Source: Budorcas taxicolor
Taxonomy: Eukaryota > Chordata > Mammalia > Artiodactyla > Bovidae
Assembly (NCBI RefSeq): GCF_023091745.1
Contig: NC_068915.1
Location: 32,356,001 to 32,420,000, forward strand
Direction: 5' to 3'
DNA length: 64,000 nucleotides
In this document: positions 1 through 11,536 of the stretch, piece by piece
Position numbering within the stretch: the stretch's first letter is position 1
How the letters are laid out: each line of letters begins with the position of its first letter
Notes under the pieces: generated by a model
Told to the model about the DNA's origin: nothing
Seen by the model: the letters and a program-made list of their open reading frames with translations, nothing else
Database searches by the model: none
Translations under genes and position numbers: made by a program

Positions 1-140
1 GGATGGGGGTGGTGGAGAGGGAGGTTTAGGATGGGGCAGTACACACGTACACCAGTGGCTGATTCATGTTGATGTATGGCAGAAACTACCACAACATTGT
101 AAAGCAATTATCCTCCAGTTAAAATAAATTAATGTAAAAA
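1..140 (+). mobile_element. L1 LINE, 3' end (ruminant type)
   Basis: The sequence matches the 3' untranslated tail of ruminant L1 elements: a G-rich stretch, then the 'gattcatgttgatgtatggc' motif, then an AAATAA-rich A tail near 120-140. The element is cut by the window edge, so its 5' extent is unknown. The A-rich tail on the right sets the plus orientation. Confidence 0.85.
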
Positions 141-599
141 ATTTGATATTGATTATTTTGCAACTTCAAAAAATAGCAACAAGGAAAGCAGTATTTTAAA
201 AATTTTGATAGAATATCCACTTACAGAATTTCCTGAAAATAAATTTGACATTGAAAAAGTTTATTAAACTATCAGAATAAATCTCTTAGTTCTTCATTAA
301 CAGAAAAAGACCAAAAAAAGTATTGATAAATTACTCTATAATTTCATGATATATCAAATATACTTCTCATTTTTAAAAATGAGGCCAATAGTCATTAAAC
401 ATCGAGAGTATTCCATTGGAGAGAGTAAAAATAAACTATATAAACATATATAAATGTAGTTGAACATACATTAAGATTAATATATAGTAATTATATAACA
501 CTATTATATTGCATTAATATTAGGCTTAAGTGCAAAAGGCTAAAATGGTGACACAGTCCTTTTAAAGAAAACTTTTAAAGAAAGTATTATATACATGCA
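141..599. other. Unassigned AT-rich sequence
   Basis: No recognisable repeat, open frame or RNA gene is seen here. The sequence is very AT-rich with many short TA runs. Confidence 0.6.
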
Positions 600-1030
600 A
601 AAGAAGTACGAAATTCATATTGCAAAGTTCAATGATACAAAGTAAGTACCCACATAAACAATACCTCAAGACAGAACATCACCGCCATCCCAGAGCATCC
701 TTCATTCCCAGTTCCAGTCATTGTGCTACTTCCAGCAAAACCTCTGTTCTGTTCTTACTCTACAGATTAGTTTGTCATTTAATTTTTTTAATGGAATCAT
801 AAAATATGCATCATCTGGTATCTGGCGTCTTCCACTTATTATATGAGAGATTCATCCATGTTTGTGTAGTTGTGAATCATTTTCATTGATTTGTAGTATT
901 CTACTATAATATGTTTATTCTCCAATTTAGGGTACACTTGTGCTGTTGTTAGATTTTTGGCTATCAAATAGTTTCTGAGACTATTTTTATAATGTTTCTA
1001 TGAAAAGTATATTTGATTTTTAAATGGCAA
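600..1030 (-). mobile_element. Ancient L1 (L1M-type) 3' fragment
   Basis: Read on the minus strand this resembles old mammalian L1M 3' sequence. Recognisable pieces on the plus strand are 'tggaatcataaaatatgcatc' near 792, 'gagattcatccatgtttgtg' near 847 and a TTTTTGGCTAT run near 953. The copy is strongly diverged, has no clear ends, and its short open frames have no coding value. Confidence 0.65.
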
Positions 1031-2451
1031 ATCAGGGCAGAGCAGTCAATTTTGCATTACAGGTGCCTAAAAAGTGTAGTATTCTGTAAGAAACACAAAG
1101 ATACTTTCTAAGCTTCAAAATTATCAACTGAGTATAAAATGAGAAATTACATTTCCAAAGAATAAAGGTGGTATGTGAGGAACATAGAAGACTGTTTATT
1201 TTCTAAGTGCTAAGATAAAGACATGGTATAAAAAGTGAAACCTGCACTTTTATAAATTCTGCACACAGCAAGGGAAGTGATTACTATTTTTCCCAGTAGA
1301 TTATTTAGTAAAAATTTCCATATATAATCTATCATAACTCATGGCAGTTTCACATAGGGAAAATACTGTTGATTTTTTTTAACTCTGTAAGTACATATTA
1401 TTAAATATCCGGAATTATATTATTTAATACATAGTGGAGTGGAAAGAAAACTCAACATATATTTAGATTCTAACAGGCTGTAGGGATAAAATCTGTAATA
1501 TTTCTTTATATACTTTAAGGAAAACTACTTCAATCCACATGTAACATATTAACTATAAAATATTTTGGATAAAATTTTTTCCCCTTCTAAAATGCCACTC
1601 AAGTTCAGTATGCTATGGATGATAAGCAGATTTACTAATGATATTTTTTTAAATAATTCTGTTATCTTAAGCATAACACACCATCAATTTCTATTGAAAG
1701 CATGGCTAAATAGTGATATTTATAGTTTTGGAGGGAGGAAATTTTCTCTTACAGACTTTATTTTATTTATTAGATTTGGGATATGGAGTGACATTTTAAT
1801 GGAATAATTATTCATTCTACTTTTGCTTTCATTTTTTTTTAAATTCAGAGAATTATCTCTCTCAGTCTGTATGTGATTCACTATTGGCTAAATATCTCCT
1901 ATGGATCCAAAGCTATGTCAAACATGATCCTGTTTTCAAGTATTTCAATTTTGCTAGAGACTCATATGACGTAATAGGAAACTACACAACCTGAGCCCAG
2001 AGAAAAAGAACACAGATGAGAATGGTTATAATCCAGCACAACTTAATGGAGTCCTTAGAAATATGAAAGCAAAATAAAAGACAATGGAGTTCAGATAAAA
2101 CCAGCATTTTTGACTCTTTTAGATGCCTGTCCCACATGGGTGAATATATTAAGACCTTGATATTGTGAATTAAAATAAGGCCAAAAAAAAAGATGATACT
2201 AATAATAACAATTAATACAAAGAAACAGAGAAGAGGAAGAAAAAGAACTCAAGGTAGTATGAAAATACAAGTCTTCTAATCGTCATATTTTATTATTTCC
2301 TTTTATACAACGCAGGTCAGATTTCCATTTTCTTGCTGATTCTCTTCATAGAATCAAAGTAGTGGGAAAGTAGTAAATATCTATGATTTGTTTCATACTT
2401 GATTTTTATAAAATGTATTCAGAAGACACAAAGCATTTTCATATACATGTT
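1031..2451. other. Unassigned AT-rich sequence
   Basis: I see no identifiable repeat or gene. A purine-rich A/G stretch lies near 2180-2255. A short open frame at 1565-1807 has no domain or motif and is no longer than expected by chance in DNA of this composition. Confidence 0.55.
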
Positions 2452-2668
2452 GGGGCTTCCCTGATGGTTCACACAATAAAGAATCCACCTGCAATGTGGG
2501 AGACCTGGGTAATTCCTGGGTTGGGAAGACCCCCTGGAGGAGGGCATGGCAACCCACTCCAGTATTCTTGCTTAGAGAATTCCCATGGATAGAGGAGCCT
2601 GGTGGGCTATAAGTTCAAGGGGTTGCAAAGGGTTGGACACGACTGAGTGACTAAGCACACACAACATA
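2452..2668 (+). mobile_element. Bov-tA SINE
   Basis: This is a full-length copy. The tRNA-derived head (GGCTTCCCTGATGG start and a degenerate pol III B box near 2510) is followed by the BovB-derived body 'ggcaacccactccagtattc' and the GGACACGACTGAGTGACT end. Bov-tA is a non-autonomous ruminant retroposon whose 3' end is shared with BovB, the LINE thought to mobilise it. Any open frame across it is incidental. Confidence 0.93.
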
Positions 2669-3015
2669 CATTCAAGTGGAGTACAATTTTTTTTGTGTTG
2701 CGAATAAAGAAATCAATAGAAATGTTAAAGTTAGGATGGAATTTTCATAAATTTTATTAATATTGATAATTACTACCAATCTACAGTCTTAAGTGAAGAA
2801 GTCATTCTCTTCAATGAATAAAAGTTAGAATCAGTATTCTGTTTGCACATGAGGAAGCAAAACAAATCTCCTGTACTTCCATAGGAGTTTCTATTCTTGG
2901 TTGGAAAAATAAATACCGATATTGCGGGTAGGTGAAACCAGCCTATAATTCTCACTAAAGTATCTGCTAATTTTTATGTGAATGTTGAGTATATATGTGT
3001 AGATTACCATTTCCT
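2669..3015. other. Unassigned sequence
   Basis: About 350 bp between two SINEs with nothing identifiable. Minus-strand frames here are short and featureless. Confidence 0.55.
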
Positions 3016-3107
3016 CCTTCAGGGGGAAGGAGGGATCCAACCCACATCTATTATGTCCCTGCATTGGTAGGCGAGTTCTTTTAAATCTAGCTCCACTTGG
3101 GAAGCTC
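3016..3107 (-). mobile_element. Bov-tA tRNA-head fragment
   Basis: On the minus strand this is the tRNA-like head of a Bov-tA SINE (GGAAGCTC end near 3107, a GGTAGGCGAGTTCTTT-type block near 3066). The BovB-derived body is missing, so the copy is partial or strongly decayed. Confidence 0.7.
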
Positions 3108-3276
3108 GAATATATACAGCTTTCTGGAGGAAAGAGTCATTATTTTTCTTAAAGTTTAAGAAATCATAGTTAAATACTTTTGTAATTTTTAATGCATGTG
3201 TATGTTTCTACAATTCAATGGCATTACAATTAAAGAAATAGTACTGTCTAATTTAAACACCACTCAGTGAAACCAG

Positions 3277-3479
3277 GGCTTCCCTGGTGGCTCAGATGAT
3301 AAAGACTGCGTGCAATGTAGGAGACTCACATTTGGTCCCTGGGTGGGGAAGATCCCCTGAGGAAGGAACTGGCAACCCACTCCAGTATCCTTGCCTGGAG
3401 AATCCCATGGAGAGAGGAACCTGGGGGACTATAGTCAATGGGGGTCACAGAGTCAGACATGACTCAATGATTAACACTT
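3277..3479 (+). mobile_element. Bov-tA SINE
   Basis: A near full-length copy: GGCTTCCCTGGTGGCTCAG head at 3278, the 'ggcaacccactccagtatcc' body near 3371, and a decayed AGTCAGACATGACTCAATGA end near 3450. Confidence 0.93.
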
Positions 3480-4670
3480 TAACCTTCAATGAAATCATCA
3501 AGTTTTTAAAAAAACAGAAATAATGTGAATATATTTCCTATTCAGTGATTAGTTTATTATCTCTACTGAAATAAACATGTTTGTTTCTTTATACCTAAAT
3601 AATGACAGTAGCACCTCATTTTATTTTCTAGACTAAGGTCCTGGTAAAATAATATACATTCTTCCTATACACATCAATTCACTATGTGACTAAAATGCAT
3701 AAAAATTACCAACAGACCATATGGGAAATGTATTTTACAAATGGTATGTTGCAGCTGAGGTTCCGCAACGCTACCTGTTTCCAATTTAATATCGTATTGT
3801 CTCTCTTGCTTATAAGATCTATTTTTCACTTGTAGACTTGAAGGAATATTCATTTAGCTTCTTGACCTTTTTGCTGCTGAGCAGCTGGACACCATGTGTA
3901 GTAAACTCTTCTCTTCTATGAACTTAAGACTATATATCCTTTTAGAAATGTAAGATGATTTCAGGTTTTAGTGTGAAAAAAGTTAAGCAGATCAAAATAG
4001 AACATCCTCTAAACACTAAATGAAACTTGTGCAGGAAAGCATTTTACTTTTAGTAATGATATGGTAAAGTGAATAAGAAATAAGAAAATATATACTGTCT
4101 TTTTTCATGTATGATAAAAGTTCATTTTCACCATTTCACTTCTATAAAATATGGGCCAGTAACATGTTGGTAAAATTAGACATCTCTACTCTAATTAGTA
4201 TCCATTCATAAATAGGAATAATAAGAAATCTGTGTAATGTAATTTGATTATTTTAATACTATTTGTTATAATCCTAAGTTCAGTATCACAAAAGGTTTAT
4301 TGTTGCCGTGCATTTTTATACTAACTGCATGCACATCAACCAGAAAAAATTGCTTTTTAAAAAAAAAAGTATTTCTTTGCCAAAACTTATAAAAGCAGGC
4401 CTCTATTTATTGACCAAGGTTATTTGATTTAGATATACAGTTGTGTATAAAGGTAGTAAGTTTGATAAAGGAACCTTAGATGGAACATATTAGTTGCACA
4501 ACATATTTCTGCCATGACATACCAGCAGTTATTCTGCAGTCTAAGGATATCTGTATAAATTTGTTCTACTGATAAAAGAGATTTGGCATTGCTATAGCAT
4601 TTTTCTTTATAAGTGTTATTTATCTAACAAAGCAACATACACAAGGTAAGAATACTATTTCAGCAACCAT
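3480..4670. other. Unassigned sequence
   Basis: Roughly 1.2 kb with no recognisable repeat, gene or long open frame. Confidence 0.55.
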
Positions 4671-4680
4671 AGCAATGCCT

Positions 4681-4812
4681 GGAGAAGGAAATGGCAACCC
4701 ACTCCAGTGTTCTTGCCTGGAGAAACCCAGGGACAGCGGAGCCTGGTGGGCTGCCGTCTATGGGGTCGCACAGAGTCGGACACGACTGAAGCAACTTAGC
4801 AGCAGCAGCAGA
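4681..4812 (+). mobile_element. Bov-A monomer SINE with perfect TSD
   Basis: This is one Bov-A unit: GGAGAAGGAAATGG start, the 'tggggtcgcacagagtcgga' block near 4760, and an (AGC)n tail at 4798-4811. A perfect 10-bp target-site duplication, agcaatgcct, flanks it at 4671-4680 and 4813-4822. The intact TSD and high similarity to the family indicate a fairly young insertion. Confidence 0.93.
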
Positions 4813-4822
4813 AGCAATGCCT

Positions 4823-5754
4823 AACTACTTGTAGAAATAAATAACCAATGTGGTGCACACTTTAAATGTTTTTGATATCTCATTAAGTTGTCCTCCAGAA
4901 AAGAGGTGCTACTTTATAAATGCCTTTCTAAATTCTTAGCAATGAGGACAGGAAGAGCAATTTAATTAAAACACCTTTCTAAAATGTATGATCCTTTCAA
5001 AAATACATCATTTTTATAACAAATGGACACTTCATCTAGTGAGCCCCACTTGGCATGTTGTGGCCATTCAAAATTGTTTTGTTAAGTGAATGAATAAATA
5101 CAGTGATGAAAGAAAAAAATAGACTTACACTTAAAATACAGGAGAAAGAATAGCCTCATTATTTGGCATATTATAGATTAACAGGGGATGTGTTTGTATT
5201 TTATTTGTACTGTACTGACTATATCAGAAACTAGTATAAATTGAACTGGTTAAACAGGTATTCATAAAACACATACTCAAAGCATCTGATGGAGTAGACT
5301 GTCCTCTGTTTCTGAAATTTCTCTTACCTGCCCATTTCTATCCTGACAAAGCCTTAGCACAGTCCTTTATCTCTTACCCACATCCTTCAAAGAAATCCTT
5401 GTTGCAGAAATTTTCCAGAATTATTTTTAAGAATTTAAATAAAATCATATAATTCAAATACACGACTCAGAACCAGTACCACAAAATAATATGGGATGGG
5501 CTAAGAAACAACTTCTCTGTGGACTCTAAGATAATTCAATGTGATTAATGCAAAATTACCTTAATATAACCAATGTCAGGTACACTGTTTCTGGAAGTTA
5601 AATTCCTATTTCATATTCTTTTTTTCTGAGCCCATCATGTAGGACAAGAGTCAGATCTTTCATAAGTTGTAGTAAAACATAATAAGTTAACCTAAATTGA
5701 CTAATCAATTGTCAATTTCCAGATATAACTAGTATATTACAAAAAAACATGTGC
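4823..5754. other. Unassigned sequence
   Basis: No identifiable feature. A pyrimidine-richer part near 5280-5420 does not match any family I can name. Confidence 0.55.
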
Positions 5755-5973
5755 ATGCCTACATGCTAAGTCACCCCAGCTGTGTCTGACTCTGTGCGAC
5801 CCTATTGACGTTAGCCTGCCAGGCTCTTCTAAGCATGGAATTCTCTAGACAAGAATACTTGAGTGAGTTGCCATGCCCTCCTCCAAGGGATCTTTCCAAC
5901 CCAGGGATCAAACCTCTAATGTCTCCTACATTGGCAAGCAGGTTCTTTACTACTAGCACCACCTGAGAAGGCC
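5755..5973 (-). mobile_element. Bov-tA SINE
   Basis: A full-length copy on the minus strand. The BovB-like end (CTGTGTCTGACTCTGTGCGAC) is at the left and the tRNA-like head (ACCACCTGAGAAGGCC) is at the right, with several substitutions. Confidence 0.92.
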
Positions 5974-6815
5974 AGAATATAACACATTTGAGCTGATAAG
6001 AAGCATACTTACACATACAATTACACAGAGCTTAGAATATTTCTTTGATGAATATTGCAATAAGAAAAGAAATATAATAGTAGCTGTGTTCTATTTTTTA
6101 CTTTCTTGTCTTCTTTATCTTTTTTTGGCATTCATATATACTTTTAGATAGAATAATAATTTTTTTAATTAGAGTTAAAATCTATTCAGCAAGCCACTTT
6201 CTAAACAAAATTCAACCAAAACTTATTTATCAGAAATGTCACCTAAAACAAACAACAAATAAAATCACTGTTATTATAAAAAATGTTAAATGTACTATGT
6301 ATCTTCCTACATGCTGTATTTTCAGACATTTATTTCAGACATATTAGAGAAACTTTTGGAAACACAAGAAAAGATCAACTACTAAGGCTAAAAAGCAATT
6401 ATAAATCAAAATAGAAATGATATTATGGAGGCATAGAACATTAATCTAAGTAGGAAAATGAATTTAAAATTTATCACTTGTTTTATTCTTTAATTTTAAA
6501 AATTATCATTTAAATATAACCATTGCTAAACTATGATGACAATTATTTTTGAAGTAGATAAGTCAAAATGAGAAATCTGGGAAAAGAGCTTTTCTTTAAG
6601 ACCAATTTTAACTAAAAAACTTTTGTTATTCAATTATTCACATTGGTCCACAAAAGACAGCACTAAACCAAAAAGGCTTAAACTATAAATATGAGGTATT
6701 CAAGTTGCATAAAACAAGGTTTGTATCAATGAGCATGGCTAAAAATAGAATAGAATATTTATCTAATAGAATATAAATGCTTTATTTTTATGTATTTTAA
6801 CTTAATTAATTTTAG
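5974..6815. other. Unassigned AT-rich sequence
   Basis: Nothing recognisable. The region is very A/T-rich with scattered short homopolymers. Confidence 0.55.
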
Positions 6816-7294
6816 ACAAACCTAGACAGCATATTAGAAAGCAGAGACATTACCTTGCCAACAAAGATCTGTTTAGTCAAAGCTATGGTTTTTCCTATAG
6901 TCATGTATGGATGTGAGGGTTGGACCAAAACGTAGGCTGAGTGCCAAAGAACTGATGCTTTTGAACTGTGGTTTTGGAGAAGACTCTTAAGAGTCCCTTC
7001 ATAAAAGAAATCAACCCTGAATATTCATGGGAAAGACTGATGCTGAAGCTGAAGCAACAATACTTTGGCCACCTGATGCGAAGAACTGAATCACTGGAAA
7101 GCACCCTGACGGTGGGAAAGATTGAAGGCAGGAGGAGAAGGGGACGACAGAGGATGAGATGGTTGGATGGCATCACCAACTTGATAAACATGAGTTTGAG
7201 CAAGCTCGAGGAGATGGTGAAGGACAGGGAAGTCAGGCATGCTGCAGTTCACGGGACTGCAAAGAGTCAGACATGACTGAGTGATTGAACAACA
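6816..7294 (+). mobile_element. BovB LINE (RTE clade), 3' end
   Basis: A 5'-truncated BovB copy covering the C-terminal part of the single ORF and the 3' end. In translation it carries the family landmarks around FGHLMRR, KIEGRRRRGRQRMRWLDG and the MTE-type end. Compared with sister copies, about 50 bp near 6990 (the region encoding the PWTARRSNQS stretch) is reduced and the frame is lost. The tail ends in an AACAACAAC run instead of the usual GAACT repeats. Confidence 0.93.
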
Positions 7295-7867
7295 ACAAAA
7301 GAGAATTAGGATTCCAAAAAAAGAAAAAATAATCTATCCTTTACCCTGTGATTTTTGACTGAAGTTAAGGTAAATATAGGGGATATACATGGAAATATGG
7401 AGCTTAAGTCAGCTGAGGATAATGACATTTGTCACTAAAAGAAGTGGCATAAAGCCAAGTTCAGTTAATAAATCATTCCCCTGTTTTTTCAGAACAAACA
7501 AGAGGCAGTGTGTTATTACTATGAAATAATACTTCTTATTCTTTATGTACCAATTGGTGAAATACTGAGGAATCATAACACGCAGATACTGATTGAGTAG
7601 ATCTGGTGGGCCTCTCATGCTGTATTTCTAACAAGCTCCAAGAGGAAGCTATGCTGCTGCTTCAAGGCCAACACTTTTTTATGTAGTAAAGCTGTAAAAA
7701 TAAGGTTAATATAAGTTATAAAGAAGACATATGAAAACGCCATGAAATTTTATATAGGGGAAGATTTAGTCTTAGAAATCTCTTTTCTGAGATTGGAAGC
7801 AGTAAGTTTCTATATAGTGTAGAAAGTCAAAGGACACACAGATCAAGAGAGATTTATCAAGTCACCC
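7295..7867. other. Unassigned sequence
   Basis: No identifiable repeat or gene. Minus-strand open frames here are short and without motifs. Confidence 0.55.
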
Positions 7868-8165
7868 AGAATTAAGAAGAATTTTTTAAAAGTTTAACTA
7901 TTATTTTATATTGGAGTATAGTTAATTTACAATGTTATGTTAATGTCAATTGGACAGCAATTGTATACCAGAGTGATTCTGTTATTCACATACGTATATC
8001 CATTCTTTTGCAGAATTCTTTTCCCTTATAGGTTATTAGAGAATACTGCTTAGAGTTTTCTGGGCTCTACAGTGCTATATTGGTCTTTGTTGACTATTAA
8101 TTTTATATATAGTAGTTCATATATGTTAATACCAAATTCCTAATTTATCCCTCCCTCCATCTTTC

Positions 8166-8365
8166 CTCAATGCTGCTGGTGACTCAGATGGTAAAGAATC
8201 CAGCTGCACTGTAAGAGACCTGGTTCAGTCGCTGTGTCAGGAAGATCCCCTGGAGAAGGGAATGGCTACCCACTCCAGTATTCTTGCCTGCTAAATTCCA
8301 TGGACAAAGGAGCCTGGCAGGCTGAGGTGGACACGACTGAGTGACTGGGACTGACTAAGCACACA
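8166..8365 (+). mobile_element. Bov-tA SINE nested in L1
   Basis: A diverged Bov-tA: GCTGCTGGTGACTCAGATGG head, the 'ctacccactccagtattctt' body near 8265, and a GGACACGACTGAGTGACT end near 8329. It splits the minus-strand L1, so it inserted later. Confidence 0.9.
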
Positions 8366-8455
8366 ATCAGACTGTCTTTCTCCTCTTTGATAATCTTAAG
8401 TTCGTTTCTGAAGTCTGTGAGTCTGTTTCTTCTTTGTGAGTATGTTCATTTGTAT

Positions 8456-8590
8456 TTTTTTTTTCCTTTCTTTTTTTGGCTGTGCTGCATGGCACATGGG
8501 GTCTTAGATCCTGACCGGAGATTAAACCCACATCCCCACCCCCTGCACTGGGAGCATGGAATCTTAACCACTGGACAACCAGGAAAGTGC
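8456..8590 (-). mobile_element. CHR SINE nested in L1
   Basis: On the minus strand this is a cetartiodactyl CHR-type SINE. The T-rich tail with TTTTTTTGGCTGTGCTGCATGG lies at the left and the tRNA-like head (ACTGGACAACCAGGAAAGTGC) at the right. An imperfect TSD flanks it: ttcatttgtat at 8445-8455 and ttatttgtat at 8591-8600. CHR SINEs are shared by ruminants, hippos and whales, so the host L1 predates this insertion. Confidence 0.85.
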
Positions 8591-9390
8591 TTATTTGTAT
8601 CATTTTTAAGATTCCATATATAAGTGTACCATATCATATTTGTCTTTGTCTGATTACTTCACTTAGTATGAGAATTTCCATGTCAGTTAGTATTGTTGCA
8701 AATGGCACTATTTCATTCTTTTAATGGCTGAACAATATTCGACTGTATACATGTACCACATTTTCTTTACCTATTCCTCTGATGATGGACATTTAGGTTG
8801 CTTCCATGTCTTAGCTATTTTAAATACTGTTGCAACAAACATTGGGGTTCATGTATCTTTTCAAATTATGATTTTCTCTGGATATATGCCCAGGAGTGGG
8901 ATTGATGAATCACATGGTAGCTCTATTTTTATTTTTTAAGGAACCTCCACACTGTTCTCCATAGTGGGTATACGAATTGACATTCCTACCAGTGATATAG
9001 GAGGTTCCCTTTTTTTCCACAGCCACCTCAGCATTTACTATTCATAAATCTTTTGATGATGGCCATTCTGACACTGCAGTTTTGATTTGTATTTCTCTAA
9101 TAATCAGTAATGTTGAGCATCTTCTCATGTGCTTTTTGGCCATCTGTATGTCTTTTTTTTGAGAAATGTCACCGAATTTGCAAATATTTTCTCCCATTCT
9201 GTGGGCTGTCTTTTCACTTTTTTTATGGTTCCCTTTGCTATGCAAAATCTTTTAAGTTTAACTAGGTTTCATTTGTTCATTTTTGTTTTTGTTTTCATTG
9301 ATTTATGTCAAATTGTGTACTAACTTATGTTTTCCTCTATGAGTTGTATTTAGTCTTACATTTAGGTCTTTAAAAATAATAAAATACCTA

Positions 9391-9446
9391 AGAATCACAA
9401 AGAGTCAGACACGACTGACCAACTAAAGTGAAGTGAAGTGAAGTGA
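9391..9446 (+). mobile_element. SINE tail fragment with AGTGA-type repeat
   Basis: The Bov-tA/BovB-type end 'caaagagtcagacacgactg' is followed by four AAGTG pentamers (9426-9445). It sits inside L1 ORF2 sequence, which resumes at about 9447. Only the 3' end of the SINE is present. Confidence 0.75.
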
Positions 9447-9572
9447 AACCTACTTAAGGAGGCAGGAGACCTGTCCTCTGAAAACTATAAGATGCTGATG
9501 AAAAAAATCAAAGATAACACAGATAAATGGAAAGTTATACCATGTTCTTGCATTGGAAGAACCAATATTATC

Positions 9573-10056
9573 TATCAGAGAATGTTTAACAGGAGAATTC
9601 CTACCTGCCGTTTCTCATAAATCCTCTGTTCCTTATCAGTTTTTGTTGCCAGAAACCAGTGGAATGGCAAGCTGCTCCCAGGACATGAGACAGGCTTGAA
9701 TCTCCTTCAGTAAACATTCTCCTTACCACAAAACTGCTTAGTCTCGATCCTCTTTCTTGAGATATAGATTGTCTCCTGACCTTGTGACCATTATTAATCC
9801 CTTGTTCCCTTGGTAACGGTTGCTGTACATTTGGTTTTCTGATCTTTATCATTGTCAAAAGAAATTTCTTGTACAACAGCCTACATATACTCACAGAAAG
9901 ATCATTAAAGCACCTTTGCTCCATCAGAGCTTGGGTCCCCGTGTCTGTCTTTCTTTCTTTCTTTCTTTCTTTCTCTCTCTCTCTCTCTTTCTCTCTTTTA
10001 CTTTCTTATTGTCAACTCCGCACCTCCAGGTTCTGGTCCATTAAAGGACCTCAACA
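9573..10056 (+). mobile_element. Solo LTR, class II endogenous retrovirus-like
   Basis: A 484-bp block interrupts L1 ORF2 and is flanked by a perfect 6-bp duplication, attatc (9567-9572 and 10057-10062). Six bases is the TSD length usual for class II (ERVK-like) integrations. It ends in CA as LTRs do; the first two bases are TA, probably a mutated TG. An ATTAAA signal at 9904 followed by a pyrimidine-rich tract suggests the R/U5 part and plus orientation. No internal viral genes remain, so it is a solo LTR left by LTR-LTR recombination. Confidence 0.8.
9949..10000 (+). repeat. (CTTT)n/(CT)n pyrimidine microsatellite
   Basis: A run of CTTT units followed by CT units lies inside the LTR at 9573-10056. 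It probably expanded after insertion and is a candidate length polymorphism. Confidence 0.9.
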
Positions 10057-10497
10057 ATTATCAAAATGACTCTACTATCCAAGATGATCTAAATATACAA
10101 TGCAGTCCCTATCAGATTACCAATGGCATTTTTCAGAAAACTAGAACAAAACTTTAAAAATCTGTATGGAAATACAGATCTTAAAAGGCCAAAGCAATCC
10201 TGAGAAAGAAATATGGAGCTGGAAAAATCAGCTTCTCTGACCTCAGTCTATACTCCAAAGCTCAGTCTATACTACAGTAGCAAAAGGTGCAAAAACAGAA
10301 ATATAGATCAACAGAACAGGATAGACAGGCCAGAGATAAAATCAAGCACTTATCATCAATTAATCAGGACAAAGGAGGCAAGAATATACGATGGAGAAAT
10401 GATTGTGTCTTCAATAAGTGATATTGGGAAAACTGTACAGCTACATGTAAAAGAATGAAACTAAAATATTCTCTAACACCACACAGAGTTAAGGAAA

Positions 10498-10702
10498 TTT
10501 AAGTGTCAGTCTAACAGGCATGAAAAGCTCTTGCAAGCAAGATGGCTAAGACCCAACTTCTCTCCTGGCCTTGAGGTCAACTCAGCAATGGCAGAATTCT
10601 TGGAAAGGTTTAAAAATTATCTTAGGGAAAGTACAGCAAGCACACTAGGACTGGATTAACCTCAACTGAAGGGGAGCATAACTCTCTATATTGCCCACCT
10701 TA
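10498..10702. other. Unassigned sequence
   Basis: About 200 bp between the inverted L1 and the next BovB. I do not recognise it. Confidence 0.5.
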
Positions 10703-11243
10703 AGAAATTAAAAGACGCTTACTCCTTGGAAGGAAAGTTATGACCAACCTAGATAGCATATTCAAAATAAGAGTCATTACTTTGTCAAAAAAGGTCCATC
10801 TAGTCAAGGCTATGGTTTTTCCAGCAGTAATGTATGGGTGTGCGAGTTGGGCTATAAAGAAAGCTGAGCACTGAAGAACTGATGCTTTTGAACTGTGGTG
10901 TTGGAGAAGACTCTTTAGAGTCCCTTGGACTGCAAGGAGATTCAACCAGTCCATCCTAAAGGAGATCAGTCCTGGGTGTTCATTGGAAGGACTGATGTTG
11001 AAGCTGAAGCTCCAAAACTCTGGCCACCTGATGCGAAGAGCTGACTCATTTGAAAAGACCCCGATGCTGAGAAACATTGAGGGCAAGAGGAGAAGGGGAT
11101 GACAGAGGATGAGATGGATGGATGACATCACCGACTCAATGAGTTTGGGTGAATGCTGGTAGTTGATGATGGACAGGGAGGCCTGGCGTGCTGCGGTTCA
11201 TGGGGTCACAAAGAGTTGGACACGACTGAGCAACTGAACTGAA
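10703..11243 (+). mobile_element. BovB LINE, 3' end
   Basis: A 5'-truncated BovB starting at the GAAATTAAAAGACGCTTAC block and running to CTGAGCAACTGAACTGAAG. It encodes remnants of the C-terminal region after the RT domain. An in-frame TGA at 10872-10874 replaces the arginine codon seen as CGA in less decayed copies. A deletion near 11135 removes part of the SMDMSLSEL-type region. Confidence 0.94.
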
Positions 11244-11346
11244 GTATCAATATAATCAAATTGATCCTTTTTCATTCAGAATAGTGTCTATGTTTATATT
11301 TTCTTCAATGTTTGTTTTGATTAAAAGTAGCTAATATATAATGAAC

Positions 11347-11536
11347 TGTAGGGAACAAGGTATAAAGAAGGTTGAGAAGTGCTTGCAAACAAGACTCTCA
11401 ACCAGGGCTAAACATTCTTGCAAACGAGATGTTCTGCCCAGTGTAGGGAACTAGGTTCAAGGAAGGTTGAGAAGTGCTTGCAAACGAGACTCTCAACCAG
11501 GGCTGAACATTCTTGCAAACGAGATGTTCAGCTAAG
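11347..11536 (+). repeat. Two-unit 95-bp tandem repeat in LTR U3
   Basis: Both units start TGTAGGGAAC and carry GAGAAGTGCTTGCAAAC and CAACCAGGGCT blocks, with a few substitutions between them. Position at the LTR start places the duplication in U3, where enhancer duplications are common in retroviral LTRs. Confidence 0.9.

Larger units (their letters stand above)
7883..9371 (-). mobile_element. L1 LINE, 3' segment of a 5'-inverted copy
   Basis: On the minus strand this is the L1 3' untranslated region and ORF2 C-terminal region. The poly-A side appears as TTTTTTAAAAG at 7883, and landmarks include the 'aatattcgactgtatacatg' block near 8736 and the 'gtgggattgatgaatcacat' block near 8898. It is interrupted by a Bov-tA (8166-8365) and a CHR SINE (8456-8590). 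It ends abruptly at about 9371, where L1 sequence continues in the opposite orientation; see the finding on twin priming. All reading frames are broken. Confidence 0.88.
9373..10484 (+). mobile_element. L1 LINE ORF2, inverted 5' segment
   Basis: Plus-strand L1 ORF2 sequence, from an AATAATAAAATACCTAAGAATC start through the 'ccatgttcttgcattggaag' block near 9540 and the 'gaacaggatagacaggccag' block near 10314, to TCTCTAACACCACACAG. It is split by a SINE-tail fragment (9391-9446) and by a solo LTR (9573-10056). Its right-hand end lies only about 30 bases upstream, in the L1 consensus, of where the neighbouring minus-strand segment begins. That points to a single inverted insertion. Confidence 0.87.
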
